Below, in pieces: positions 21,401 through 31,372 of a DNA stretch of 64,000 bases; position 1 is the stretch's first letter, and the number at the start of each line of letters is the position of its first letter. The notes under the pieces are model-generated. The model was given only the letters and a program-made list of their open reading frames with translations, searched no databases and was not told where the DNA came from. Source of the DNA: Harmonia axyridis (lineage: Eukaryota > Arthropoda > Insecta > Coleoptera > Coccinellidae); the NCBI RefSeq assembly GCF_914767665.1, contig NC_059504.1, forward strand, positions 14,882,501 to 14,946,500. Reading direction: 5' to 3'. A program made the position numbers and the translations under genes.

Positions 21401-23831
21401 TGTAAAATAATTTCACATTTCCAGTGTTGCCGGATGTACGACAATTTGGCAACAACTTAGTTATTTTGAATGGGACATCCGGTATTTCTATTTTTTTATG
21501 ATATTCCATAAAATATTAAATCTATTCACTCTTACTTTTTCATCCCTATCTTCAACGGTTTTTGAGTTATTAATAATTTTTCGAAATTTTAGATCAAATT
21601 GGCGTATTACGAAAATGACTCTAGTTCGCTCAATATTTGAGATTTAAGTCAGAAATTTTGCAAGTCGTTAGATATTGATCTGATCTGTCTCACTGCTTTT
21701 GAATTATGGTTGTCAATAATACAGGACGGACCAAAAAAAATCATCATTTGCCAAGTTACAAAATAGTAAAAAAGTCTGTGTAAGTGAATAGAAAAATTGT
21801 AGAATGTGTTGTACTGATTCCAAAAATTGAAAAATATACTAGGTGTCTAATTTGAAAAAATAGACTTTTTTACAATTTTGTAACTTGGCAAATGATGATT
21901 TTTTTTGGTCCGTCCTGTATTATTGACAATCATAATTCAAAAGCAGTGACACAGATCAGATCAATATCTAACGACTTGCAAAATTTCTGACTTAAATCTC
22001 AAATATTGAGCGAACTAGAGTCATTTTCGTAATACGCCAATTTGATCTAAAATTTCGAAAAATAATTAATAACTCAAAAACCGTTGAAGATAGGGATGGA
22101 AAAGTAAGAGTGAATAGATTTAATATTTTATGGAGTATCATAAAAAAATAGAAATACCGGATGTCCCATTCAAAATAACAAAGTTGTTGCCAACTTGTCG
22201 TACATCCGGCAACACTGGAAATGTGGAATTATTTTACAAATGTACCTTAACTGGCCAAATATCTATCCACAAAATTTGAAATCTTTACCATCAATAGTTT
22301 CCATAATAATCTAATAGGCCACTCACCTTGGGACACCCGATATATGGTTGATCTCTTTTAATTTGTGAGTAACTAATATTTATTAATGGCTCTGAAGGGT
22401 ATTTGTTTCATAATTAAAATTATAAAGTTTTTGAGTGTTAGATGTCATGGAAAATATTCATAAATAATAATCTGAAAATTAAAATGACAACTGCCAACCG
22501 GAGTGGGCGTGGTTACGGAACCTAACCAGAATAAAAGTACAGTTGCTCTGGTGACAGATAACTCACCGAAGTTTGAGGAAATAGTCACCGGGTTTTGAGG
22601 AATTTGTCATATACGGACCACCAATTTACTAACCGTAATAAACAAGGTGATATAGGGACCATACACATTGAGTATATTGATGTAAAAATCTTTGGAGAGG
22701 AACAATTGAGATGCCGATGGGGCTTAAAGACCTTCTTAACTTAAATTGATTCTTGTATGATTTGAAGTAAGTTGAAATTTATGTTAAAGACGTCTATAAG
22801 CGCCATCGGCGTTATTGAAGTTCCATTGGCGTGGAATTTGTTGCATAATGGTATTAATTTCTCAACATAGTTTAGGTAGGAAATTTTGCTAACTTCAGGC
22901 TCTCCTTGATAGGTGATCCCAACATGGTAGGACGGGACGGGTCCGACTCTTTAATGGTGTGTTTAATACCGCTTATAAATAAGGATCCCCTCCACCACTT
23001 CACTCACAATATGAAGGTGAATAATAAATTTCTTCATTCGGAATATCTTAATGTTTTACCGATTTACAGGTTTGCTATCTGAACTGTATCAGAATCCTTT
23101 TGAAAGGAGGTGCAAATCCTAACTGCAGCTATCGAGGCAACCTCACACCTCTTCATGTTCTGGTTTTTACCGTATCAGAAAACATAACCTTGAATTGCGA
23201 AGAACAAAAGGAACAGAATTTTGAATTCATCAAGAATTTATTGATTTTATTACTGACCCATGGTTTAGATCCGAACATAAGAGTGAACAGAAGAAACCAA
23301 AATATATTACAATCGTGTATGGATATGATACAGAATGTGAGGGAATGTAAGGATATCCTCTATATGTACGACTTGACACTGACTCTAATCCAATATGGTG
23401 CTAATCCAGATCTGAGCCTCAATATTTCAGAAGCAATAAAAAACCATCCTCTGCATTTGCAGTCACAGTGGAAACAGAAGAATTTCATTTTATATTACTA
23501 TGTGATGTTAATATCGGGAAAAGAGAATCTCATAATGGACCCCAAAATGACCTTTTCCAAAATAATTAACCTGTTTCATCAAGTAATGAGTCACAAACCT
23601 TTATTTGAATGTTTAAAGATCCTTCATACACAGCAGTTGAGTCTCGTGCCAGGAAAAACGACTGAGCCCTTGACAAATATCATAACGGACTTATACAACA
23701 AACCAAGAACTTTGAAGCAGATTTGTAGAGTTAAAATTTTAATTTGCCTAGACAGAAGACCAGGGTTGTACATAAATAAGCTGAATTTGCCAAATCAACT
23801 CAAGGATTACATTTTAAACTGTGAATTGTAG
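18491..23831 (+). CDS. Ankyrin-repeat and SOCS-box protein (putative Cullin-5 adaptor)
   Basis: Eight exons (18491-18667, 18931-19097, 19393-19505, 19745-19905, 20302-20539, 20723-21058, 22913-23016, 23070-23831) sum to 2058 nt, 685 aa, with every phase matching. The N-terminus MGGSVSQ could be myristoylated. Ankyrin-like units follow: LPLHIACLKG..ACVEMLLKHGA, PLLHAACERAAWRC, PIHYAVLHDNKFLELLINAGAD, LGNTPLHALI, CIRILLKGGANPN, TPLHVLVF, LTLIQYGANPD. The C-terminus PRTLKQICRVKI...LPNQLKDYIL is a SOCS box, which in ASB proteins recruits Elongin B/C and Cullin-5 for substrate ubiquitination. The exact orthologue is not identified. Intron 6 (21059-22912) carries nested transposons. Exon 7 is easily missed, but without it the frame breaks. 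Confidence 0.8.
21157..22664. mobile_element. Outer DNA transposon/MITE in intron 6 of the ankyrin/SOCS gene
   Basis: The left end GTATGGTCCGTATATCGCC (21156-21174) matches the complement of the right end at 22646-22664 with two mismatches. ACATTG occurs immediately outside both ends (about 21150-21155 and 22665-22670), consistent with a target duplication. Removing the inner foldback leaves about 465 bp of this element. No coding capacity. Superfamily unknown. Confidence 0.6.
21299..22340. mobile_element. Long palindromic (foldback) transposon nested in the outer MITE
   Basis: A 1042-bp palindrome. The left arm, starting TCGGGTG at 21299, and the right arm, ending CACCCGA at 22340, are complementary almost base for base over about 500 bases each, meeting near 21820. 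TATA flanks both ends (21295-21298, 22341-22344), a likely target duplication. The two arms differ at very few positions by eye, so the copy is young or kept alike by conversion. There is no coding sequence. Confidence 0.85.
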
Positions 23832-24454
23832 GACGGCATAAAAATTATATTTGTTGAATATGATAGATGCCCAATTGTTCATCTTCAAGCCAATCATAAC
23901 CATGTGCTTGTTTTGTATTTAATCCACCAGTCCAGAAATTCGAACATAAATGTGCAAAAATTTCAAAATAAATTGATAGTGTTGAATGTTCAATAATTCT
24001 TGAAATATATTAGAAAAGTTTTATTGATATTTTCTTTCAATTATTTTTCACCCCACCAAAAATAGTTACTTATTTGATGGTGTTTTTTAGAAGAAGGATA
24101 TACTGAATTTTGTACAATAGTTTGTTATTTCTTTCTATTTTGAAGAATATAACACATCCAATTATTTTTTAAATTAATGATCACTTATATAAACAATCAC
24201 CGTAGAATGCTAGTATATTGGCCAAGCTTTCTGACCATTAATTATCGTATTTGCATTGCGACCTTATGGTCTATTATGAACCCTATCAGAGCTATTATTA
24301 CCACTGCACCATCTACATTGATGAAAACCGTTGAGCAACTAGAGCTTGTTGTTTAAACAAGGTCTTGATGTATATTTATATTCAGAAGGAGCAACTGAAA
24401 GGTTCATAACTAATATAATTTTTTTTTTTAATTGATTCAAAATTCATATAATAT
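23832..24454. other. Intergenic after the ankyrin/SOCS gene
   Basis: 3' UTR and AT-rich sequence. Candidate polyadenylation signals are AATAAA copies near 23970. No gene is visible. Confidence 0.45.
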
Positions 24455-25128
24455 ACAGGGTGGCCATTTGAAAACGAAACAGACGAGATTACAGACGAAA
24501 TAAAGTTTTTCGATAGAAATGCTTGGACAGGTCGATTTCTGTTTCGAGGGGGACAACTTAAGATGTAGGTTACGGACGCATAGCGCTTCAACCCTTGCTA
24601 CTACAACCCTCACCCCCAAATTTTGAATAGGGAAGATGGGGTGAGTGATACCTCATTTGAAAGGTATTTTTATACTGATTTCAGCACAGTAATTGTTTTT
24701 TCATTTTATGCATTAGTTCTCGAAATATTCTTAACTAAGTGTTTGAAAATGAAGTAGTGTTTTCATTGCACTTGTAGTGTTTTGTGAAAAATCGACATTT
24801 TGAGCTTCAAAACAACCATGACTGTGACTTCCTTCCTAACTAACTAACGCATGAATATTTCGAGAACTAATGCATAAAATGAAAAAACAATTACTGTGCT
24901 GAAATCAGTATAAAAATACCTTTAAATTGAGGTATCACTCACCCCATCTTCCCTATTCAAAAATTGGGGGTGGGGGTTGTAGCAGCAAGGGTTGAAGCGC
25001 TATGCGTCCGTAACCTACATCTTAAGTTGTCCCCCTCGAAACAGAAATCGACCTGTCCGAGCATTTCTATCGAAAAACTTTATTTCGTCTGTAATCTCGT
25101 CTGTTTCGTTTTCAAATGGCCACCCTGT
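24455..25128. mobile_element. Foldback element with ACAGGGTGGCC ends
   Basis: A 674-bp palindrome: the left arm begins ACAGGGTGGCCATTTG and the right arm ends with its complement CAAATGGCCACCCTGT. Arms of about 330 bases match nearly throughout and meet near 24795. TA flanks are present (24453-24454, 25129-25130 region). Both arms translate to the same spurious peptide on opposite strands. No transposase. Confidence 0.8.
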
Positions 25129-25595
25129 ATTATTATGCCTGAGCTGGAAGGATCAATGTGGTGTAACAACTGATTTTCGTACAAAAAAAGATTCTACAAA
25201 TACCAAAATAAGTTGGGGGGCTTAAAATTTTTTTTTCCTCAAAAATTCTGAAGATTTATCATTTGAAATAAAAAACCAATAAAGATCAGATTGCTAACCT
25301 AACCTAACCTAACCTACATCTTAAGTTGTCCCCCTCGAAACAGAAATCGACCTGTCCGAGCATTTCTATCGAAAAACTTTATTTCGTCTGTAATCTCGTC
25401 TGTTTCGTTTTCAAATGGCCACCCTGTATTATTATGCCTGAGCTGGAAGGATCAATGTGGTGTAACAACTGATTTTCGTACAAAAAAAGATTCTACAAAT
25501 ACCAAAATAAGTTGGGGGGCTTAAAATTTTTTTTTTCTCAAAAATTCTGAAGATTTATCATTTGAAATAAAAAACCAATAAAGATCAGATTGCTA
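25012..25595 (+). repeat. 285-bp direct duplication with an (AACCT)4 junction
   Basis: The segment 25012-25296 (end of the right foldback arm plus about 165 bases of flank) recurs at 25311-25595, offset exactly 299 bases and nearly identical. The junction carries four AACCT units (25296-25315), the complement of the TTAGG insect telomere unit. The segment naturally starts with AACCTACATC, so the repeat could have grown from that seed. Confidence 0.85.
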
Positions 25596-25732
25596 AAAAA
25601 AAGTTATAAAATTCTCAACGTTCCTCCTTTAATTCTAATTTTCAGGAATGAAAATAAGAATTCCAAGCTTGTATAAAAAATTTTAATCATTTCAAAATAA
25701 AATATGAATCACATATTACTAGATAGATTATA

Positions 25733-26913
25733 TCACTTAGGTATTTCAGTGTTACAATTTCCATGTAAAATAACAACCTCATGATCACAACGAGCATAAT
25801 GATGAAAAACATCACTGTATCCATTATCCCTCCACCAAGTACACAACTGTCTATTAAAACCACAATGTATAGTTTGAATGAGATGTGGATACTCACATCC
25901 TATCAACGTATAAAAATCTTGATCTCCAAGATGTCCTTGCTTGAAATTATATTTCTTTGTTAATTTATCTAGTTTAGATTTATTCAGAATTGATTTATAT
26001 TCATCAGAATTTCTGATAGCATCGAGTTTCAGAAGTAATACTCCAGAATTGTAACCTTGAAATCCACGAGAATGAATGATATTAGGATCAGCACTATCAT
26101 TCCAATGGTAGTAATCACCAAACGTAGTGTTGAGATGTTTCTTTCTATAAGACCTCATAACATGCCGATAAACAGGACTCAATTCAGGTGCGATGCCAAA
26201 TAAAGCAGTATCTTTGAATCTAAAAACAAAAGCAATGTAGAAGTGGAAGATACATAAAAGAAACATACTTTTCAAACTGTTTGAATAAAAGATCTATATC
26301 TTTTTTGAAATAAATATCACAGTCCAGTAGAATAGCATACTTCTGGTTAGCAGGCGCAATGCGATGTAAGCCCAAAGATATATAGAATAATACATCATTA
26401 TAGTAACTTCCTGCAATTAATGAATTTTGTAATTGCCCTCACCTATATACCTATAAATTCTTACATACCTGGCTTACTGAAAAAATTTGACATTATACTA
26501 ACAATATCTTCAATATGTTTTGCACTTTCAGTTATGTGATAAAAATTATAGGAAATGTTTTTGTTAGATTTTTGTATTTGTTTAGAAATAACATTTTCAG
26601 CAATTGCTTCAGATGAGTTATCTACTATAATATTCAGATTCAAAGGCACAGAGCTAATCATCATTAAATTTGCAAGAAGAGCTTCAAATTTGTATGTAAG
26701 TGGTGATCCAACATAAACTTTTGTAAATATCAACCATACGTTGTGTTGTTCTTCAGTAGGATGTGATTGATTATTTATAGAAGTACTAATTCGTTTCATA
26801 CTTTCTTCCCTATAATCAATCAAATACACTTTTATATAGGCATAACAAACAATTATTGAAATTATAGTGAAAATCAAAAATGCTTTACGTGGACGACGTA
26901 TAAATAGTTCCAT
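25733..26913 (-). CDS. XXYLT1: Xyloside xylosyltransferase 1 (GT8 family)
   Basis: Exons 26913-26469, 26410-26269 and 26219-25733: 1074 nt, 357 aa (human about 393). A short basic N-terminus and one membrane segment (AFLIFTIISIIVCYAYI) make a type II membrane protein of the ER. The GT8 catalytic part has the DxD-type metal site LLDCDIYF in exon 2, and later RGFQGYNSGVLLLKL, GHLGDQDFYT and a C-terminal LHGNC. XXYLT1 adds the second xylose to Xyl-Glc on Notch EGF repeats, using UDP-xylose. Its combination of GYNSGVLLL and GDQD separates it from GXYLT enzymes. Exons join in phases 1 and 2 with consensus splice sites. Confidence 0.85.
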
Positions 26914-27584
26914 GATTCATGTAACATATTTTTTCTATAATTCTTTCTATTTTATCTCTCTTTTGAAATTCGTTCAATTAATCAGTTTGCATTGCATTGA
27001 ATTGAGCCAGTTCATAAATTCAACGGTGTATCAACCGCTGAATTTTTGAACACTAAACTAAATATTAGTAAATATAACCTCCCTATCACTCCTTGACATA
27101 AGTCTATCATAGAATACACTGACAGAACCATAGACCTAATAATCTGTGGCATTATTCACTATGTGTACTCATTGTTTAAAGAATAACAATAGTATAATTT
27201 CACTCTATTAACTGTGGGCGTAGTTCAATACTGGCCAGTTGCACCACTTGTCTAAACATTGATTAATTCCTGATTTCTCTTAAGAAATCAGAGAGTAATC
27301 AATGTTTAGGCAAATGGTGCAACTGGCCCTACACCTGTACTTTTAACACAGAACACTAACTGTGCTTTCAACCTTTGAGCAATAAACATACTCTATGCTT
27401 CTAACTATTCTATATTCTATGACCCATACATATACTTCGTTAATCTATGGTCCCATATTTTATCAACATTTCAATATATTTTTTATAACTAAGACTAGGC
27501 TAATCAGGAAAATTTAATGATGGGATAAATTATACACTGTTACATAAAACTTATTTATTCTTTTATTACCTTCAACTGCACAAT
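26914..27584. other. Intergenic between XXYLT1 and PIGP
   Basis: It contains the XXYLT1 promoter, the 3' flank of PIGP and a palindromic mini-element at 27232-27329. No gene seen. Confidence 0.5.
27232..27329. repeat. Palindromic mini-element, GGCCAGTTGCACCA type
   Basis: Arms GGCCAGTTGCACCA (from 27233) and TGGTGCAACTGGCC (to 27328) continue through TAAACATTGATTA and its complement to a centre near 27291. That is a 98-bp nearly perfect hairpin. Structures with this terminal sequence are common in insect genomes as tiny MITEs, to my recollection. Confidence 0.75.
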
Positions 27585-28120
27585 TCACTTCAAATATAAA
27601 ACCTTTGAGACTTCCCAAATTTCTAAATCTTTCAGAACAGGAACAGACCTATGATTTGAGTCAGTTCCTTTATTTTCATATTTTTTCTTATAACAGGTCT
27701 CTGAATTTGGGCAGCATTCTGCTGACTTCTTCCCATCAATTTTGGGACTCAAAATAATAGATGCTTTTATATTTTTCTTACAGCCAACCTTGTCCCTTAT
27801 TGTTCTTAAATCATCAATATCTGGAGTCATACATAGACCCAAACTGGGGTAAATTACCATGGTAAATGCAGCTAAAACTGTTAGTGAAAATATTGGGACA
27901 GCAACTGACCAATATCTGTGTGGCAAACAAGTTATACCCAATGATCTAAAATAATGCTCTGGTACTACAGCCCATATGAGGTAAAGACAAAAAAATAACC
28001 TGGAAATAGATTAATGTAACAATCACTTATGTAATTTCAAATGAACAACCTAAAACTAAAATACATTGCAAATCCATAGACAGCTCTGCTTGGGGTTGGT
28101 GCTGGAGTGTGTTCAGGCAT
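27585..28120 (-). CDS. PIGP: PIG-P, subunit of the GPI-GlcNAc transferase
   Basis: Exons 28120-28050 and 27999-27585: 486 nt, 161 aa. Two hydrophobic hairpin segments (YGFAMYFSFRLFFCLYLIWAV and YWSVAVPIFSLTVLAAFTMVI) flank the family motif VPEHYFRSLGITCLPHRYW. The C-terminal part ends LKDLEIWEVSKVLY, as in PIG-P proteins. PIG-P helps the PIG-A complex transfer GlcNAc to phosphatidylinositol on the cytosolic face of the ER, the first step of GPI-anchor synthesis. It carries an insect-style lysine/cysteine-rich insert before the tail. Its start codon overlaps the stop of Pcc1, so both may be read from one mRNA. The donor GTTGTT is weak but the phase fits. Confidence 0.85.
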
Positions 28121-28537
28121 CTTCAAAATAATTATAAATTTTACTTTTGGGTTCACCAAGTAGTTGAATGGTTTCAGTAATTAGACGTATATTTTCGATA
28201 AAACTATCAACCGATACTCTGATATTAGATATATTACTCCCCACAAATTCTCTGAAATGAAATATATCAATTAGTTATTTTCTTATTATCAAATGATGTA
28301 TTTTGTATTACGCTTCAAGGTTTATTCCATCTAACTCCAAGGTTTTCTTCGTACCACTGCGATTAGGTTCTGCATCTACCCTAAGTGTGTGATAAACTAC
28401 TTCTGCTATTCTGGTGTTACTAAAGGGCACTTTGATATTACTGATGATCAAGTCAAGGAAATATAAGACAATGAAAATTTTTCAATATATAAGTCAATAA
28501 AAGGATACAGAGTCGTTACATTATCACTTTTGTCCAT
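28113..28537 (-). CDS. Pcc1: KEOPS complex subunit Pcc1/LAGE3-like
   Basis: Too short per exon for simple ORF calling. Exons 28537-28509, 28440-28312 and 28251-28113 (phases 2, 2) give 297 nt, 98 aa. The sequence has the Pcc1 pattern: IKVPFSNTRIAEVVYHTLRV, DAEP, a short strand TLELDGINLEAEF, then IRVSVDSFIENIRLITETI and a closing LLGEP. Pcc1 dimerises KEOPS, which makes the t6A modification of tRNAs reading ANN codons. Human LAGE3 is about 143 aa; insect forms are shorter. Exon 1 (29 nt) is the least certain part: the donor GTATCC gives a 68-nt intron. The last codons GAT GCC TGA overlap the PIGP start. Confidence 0.78.
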
Positions 28538-29122
28538 AATAAATTAGTTCGAAGGATTTCCATTTATTCGAGGAACAAAGATAAAAAAATCATTAAAAGG
28601 TTAAAACATAGAGGAAAATGAAGTAAATAAATATAAAAAATATGTGTGTTCTGTGCATTTCTTCTTCTACCAATAGTAACGAAGAAGAAAATTTCATCAT
28701 TCTGTGATGAAAGCTTTACTTTGGCATAATAAACTTCAGTTTTTAGTCAGATGTGGTTAATTGTACTTACATATATTACACATCAAGTGGTTGTGATAAA
28801 AAAATTTCTTTTAGAATGGAATAACTATTATCTTATTCTATACTCAAAGGAAAATATATATTAATTCTATGGAATATTTATATTTTCTGCAATTCTATTA
28901 TGTGGTATTAATCATAGAGTAAGTATAGATATATGTTCTATGGTATTAACATAGACTAGTAGTATCTACTTATCTATGACTAGTAGTCTGTGGTAGTCTT
29001 GTTGTGATATATTTAGGTTAACAGTATCATTTGAATTTTGAATCAGTTGTCTTCTACTCTGTTATTATTGTAATTGATTGTTGTTCCTACGTTATTTTGA
29101 AAACGAGAAAAATCGACAAAAA
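28538..29122. promoter_or_regulatory. Divergent promoter region of Pcc1/PIGP and POP1
   Basis: 585 bases between head-to-head start codons. It must contain both promoters. A repeated motif TAGACTAGTAGT..TATCTA / CTATGACTAGTAGT occurs near 28952-28990. No clear TATA placement. Confidence 0.45.
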
Positions 29123-31372
29123 ATGGATCCAACTCCTGATACATTCGAGACTAATGTCAATTTGCCGCCTTCCTTACTTCTTGCTAAATTCTGTTACTCA
29201 AGATCTAAAGAGATACAATTAATGAAGCAGCATCTGTCTTCTTCTGATCATAGTACGAAATTAGCATTCCAAAAATTACCTCGACATATGAGGAGAAGAG
29301 CAATGTCGCACAATGTAAAAAGATTACCTAGACGTTTACGTGAGAAGCATATGAGCCAAATGAAAAAATCTGGTTTACCTCCGAAACAGAAAAGACCTTC
29401 AAGGAAGTATCGAAGAAAGCCTTCAAATCTTTTGGCAGAATATACAAAGAGACAATCTAAAATCAAGTGGTTGAATACACATGTATGGCATGCTAAAAGA
29501 TTTCACATGATTACAAAATGGGGCAATAAGATACCATATACTCCATGTGACAAAGCATTCACTGCATGTTATAGAGCCACCAAAAATCACTGCCTCCTTC
29601 AAGATATTTCTTATTTCCAGTGTATTGAAATAATAGCAGAAAAAGAGATTATAATTGAAAAATTCAAATCCATTACAAATTCATTAGGTGGTCTATCTAT
29701 TGGAAGTAAGGCCTTTATAAGTGGTCTAAGAGAAGGAGAAATAACAATATACAAATACAATTCAAACCTTAGTGAAGCCTTAGGGAAAATTAAATATATG
29801 TGGAAATTCTCATTGGATGCTGAAAAAAATACATGCCTCTGGATATGGAACCACACTGCTTTCCATGAAGATGTTCTTAACACTCTTCTGGAGTGTTTTG
29901 AATTGTTACACACTGAAGATAATTGTTATCATAATATTGACAAGAAAATTCAGCTTAAAGAACTCAGGACTGAATTAAATCGTTTCCGATTGAGTGGCGA
30001 TCTATCAAATAGTATTGTGCAAAACTCCTTTGCATTATGTCATTCTAAAGATAATTTCGTTGATTGGTTCAAAGATGATAAATCTGCTCTGGAAGCCATT
30101 GAGCAACAACAAAAATATTGGACAGAATTGAAAGAGGTAAGTTCAACAAGTTATCTATCCCCTCACATTATTGTACCTATTATTATGCATGATCCTCGAT
30201 TGAGTTCACCAACAGTTCGAACAAAATCCCAACAAATCTTCAGTCTGAATTTAGAAGTGAATTGTTCTCTTCCTGAATCCACTCTAAGTCCACTTTGGGA
30301 TGAAAATTTGAGAAGAAAAATTAACTCCAGTAAAATTTCAAATTCAGAAGTATCGAAAATACGTAGTGAATGTTTGATTCCTGGTTCGGATTTGACTGAG
30401 ATGGGATACCCAGTACCTCTCATATTGATACAGCGTCCTGGCAGCAGGGAAGATAATGTTGGATATTCTTCTGGATGGGACATAATTCTCCCATCCGCAT
30501 GGGCACAACCGCTTTGGATATCTTTAATAATGTGGGGTGCAAGAAGTGGTGGACTGAAGGAGTATATACATAATAATTTTGAAATGGGAAAATTAGATCT
30601 TTTATTTCCTGATACACCTGCTGGTCAAAAGGAAGAAGACAGTATTAGTGAAGATCATATAAAAAAGTTTTTCAGAAAACCTCCCAACAGAAGGACAAAT
30701 TTCAGCAAGTTTAATATAGCTAGTCCCTTCAAATTCAATTGGAAATTACTAATAGAAAATTGGTTGGGAAAAGAGATAGAGAAGTATGTGGTTTTGAGGG
30801 AGAGAAAGACTCTAATAGCCTTGCAACATAATTTGTCATTGTGTGAAGATGTTTCTCTACCAGATAATTGTTTAATCCCTGTGCAATTGAAATGCTCAAA
30901 AGGAGTTCCAAAAAAATTCTCTATTATATGTCTTCCGAATAAAAATGATCTTAAACAAATTCCTCAAGAACCTAAATGTCCGGATCCAAATCAGCAGAAA
31001 AGATCTGAAATGAGGAAACAACATAAAACATTGCTCAAAAGACTTAGACAAAGAAGAAAAAAGGCAAAAGATTTACAAAAAAAATTAGAAAACATTGATC
31101 TGACAGAATTATTCGAGTATCATGTAGAAATGAGGAAATTGTGGCTTCCAGAAGCAACAAATATAAAGGATTCTTGTTCTAGGCCAGTTCTTGGTTTTAT
31201 TAGAGAAGGTGGTTTCAGTTATACTTTGGGTAACTCAAAAGGTTTAGGATATATAGCAGGAGCTTCTTTGAAAACCCTAGTGAAGCAAAAACTTGGTAAT
31301 AATGTTCTCATTAGAAATACCAATTCTAGACATTATTTTTTGGCAAAACTATCAATTATCACTGATTTGTAA
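29123..31372 (+). CDS. POP1: POP1, protein subunit of RNase P and RNase MRP
   Basis: A single 2250-nt exon, 749 aa (human about 1024, fly shorter). The start at 29123 is the first ATG; the open frame extends upstream without one. The N-terminal POP1 domain is arginine-rich (RHMRRRAMSHNVKRLPRRLR) with the conserved WLNTHVWHAKRFHM and WGNKIPYTP. The POPLD domain lies in the middle (GWDIILPSAWAQPLWISL, then WGARSGGLKE), and the C-terminus has RPVLGFIREGGFSYTLGNSK. POP1 holds the catalytic RNA in RNase P (tRNA 5' processing) and RNase MRP (rRNA processing) in the nucleolus. No intron is needed; a GTAAGT at 30136 is internal and read through. Confidence 0.93.
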   Translation: MDPTPDTFETNVNLPPSLLLAKFCYSRSKEIQLMKQHLSSSDHSTKLAFQKLPRHMRRRAMSHNVKRLPRRLREKHMSQMKKSGLPPKQKRPSRKYRRKPSNLLAEYTKRQSKIKWLNTHVWHAKRFHMITKWGNKIPYTPCDKAFTACYRATKNHCLLQDISYFQCIEIIAEKEIIIEKFKSITNSLGGLSIGSKAFISGLREGEITIYKYNSNLSEALGKIKYMWKFSLDAEKNTCLWIWNHTAFHEDVLNTLLECFELLHTEDNCYHNIDKKIQLKELRTELNRFRLSGDLSNSIVQNSFALCHSKDNFVDWFKDDKSALEAIEQQQKYWTELKEVSSTSYLSPHIIVPIIMHDPRLSSPTVRTKSQQIFSLNLEVNCSLPESTLSPLWDENLRRKINSSKISNSEVSKIRSECLIPGSDLTEMGYPVPLILIQRPGSREDNVGYSSGWDIILPSAWAQPLWISLIMWGARSGGLKEYIHNNFEMGKLDLLFPDTPAGQKEEDSISEDHIKKFFRKPPNRRTNFSKFNIASPFKFNWKLLIENWLGKEIEKYVVLRERKTLIALQHNLSLCEDVSLPDNCLIPVQLKCSKGVPKKFSIICLPNKNDLKQIPQEPKCPDPNQQKRSEMRKQHKTLLKRLRQRRKKAKDLQKKLENIDLTELFEYHVEMRKLWLPEATNIKDSCSRPVLGFIREGGFSYTLGNSKGLGYIAGASLKTLVKQKLGNNVLIRNTNSRHYFLAKLSIITDL

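Noticed and set aside
24437..25225. Same peptide encoded on both strands around 24437-24619 and 24964-25173
   Set aside because: Consequence of the palindromic element; not genes.
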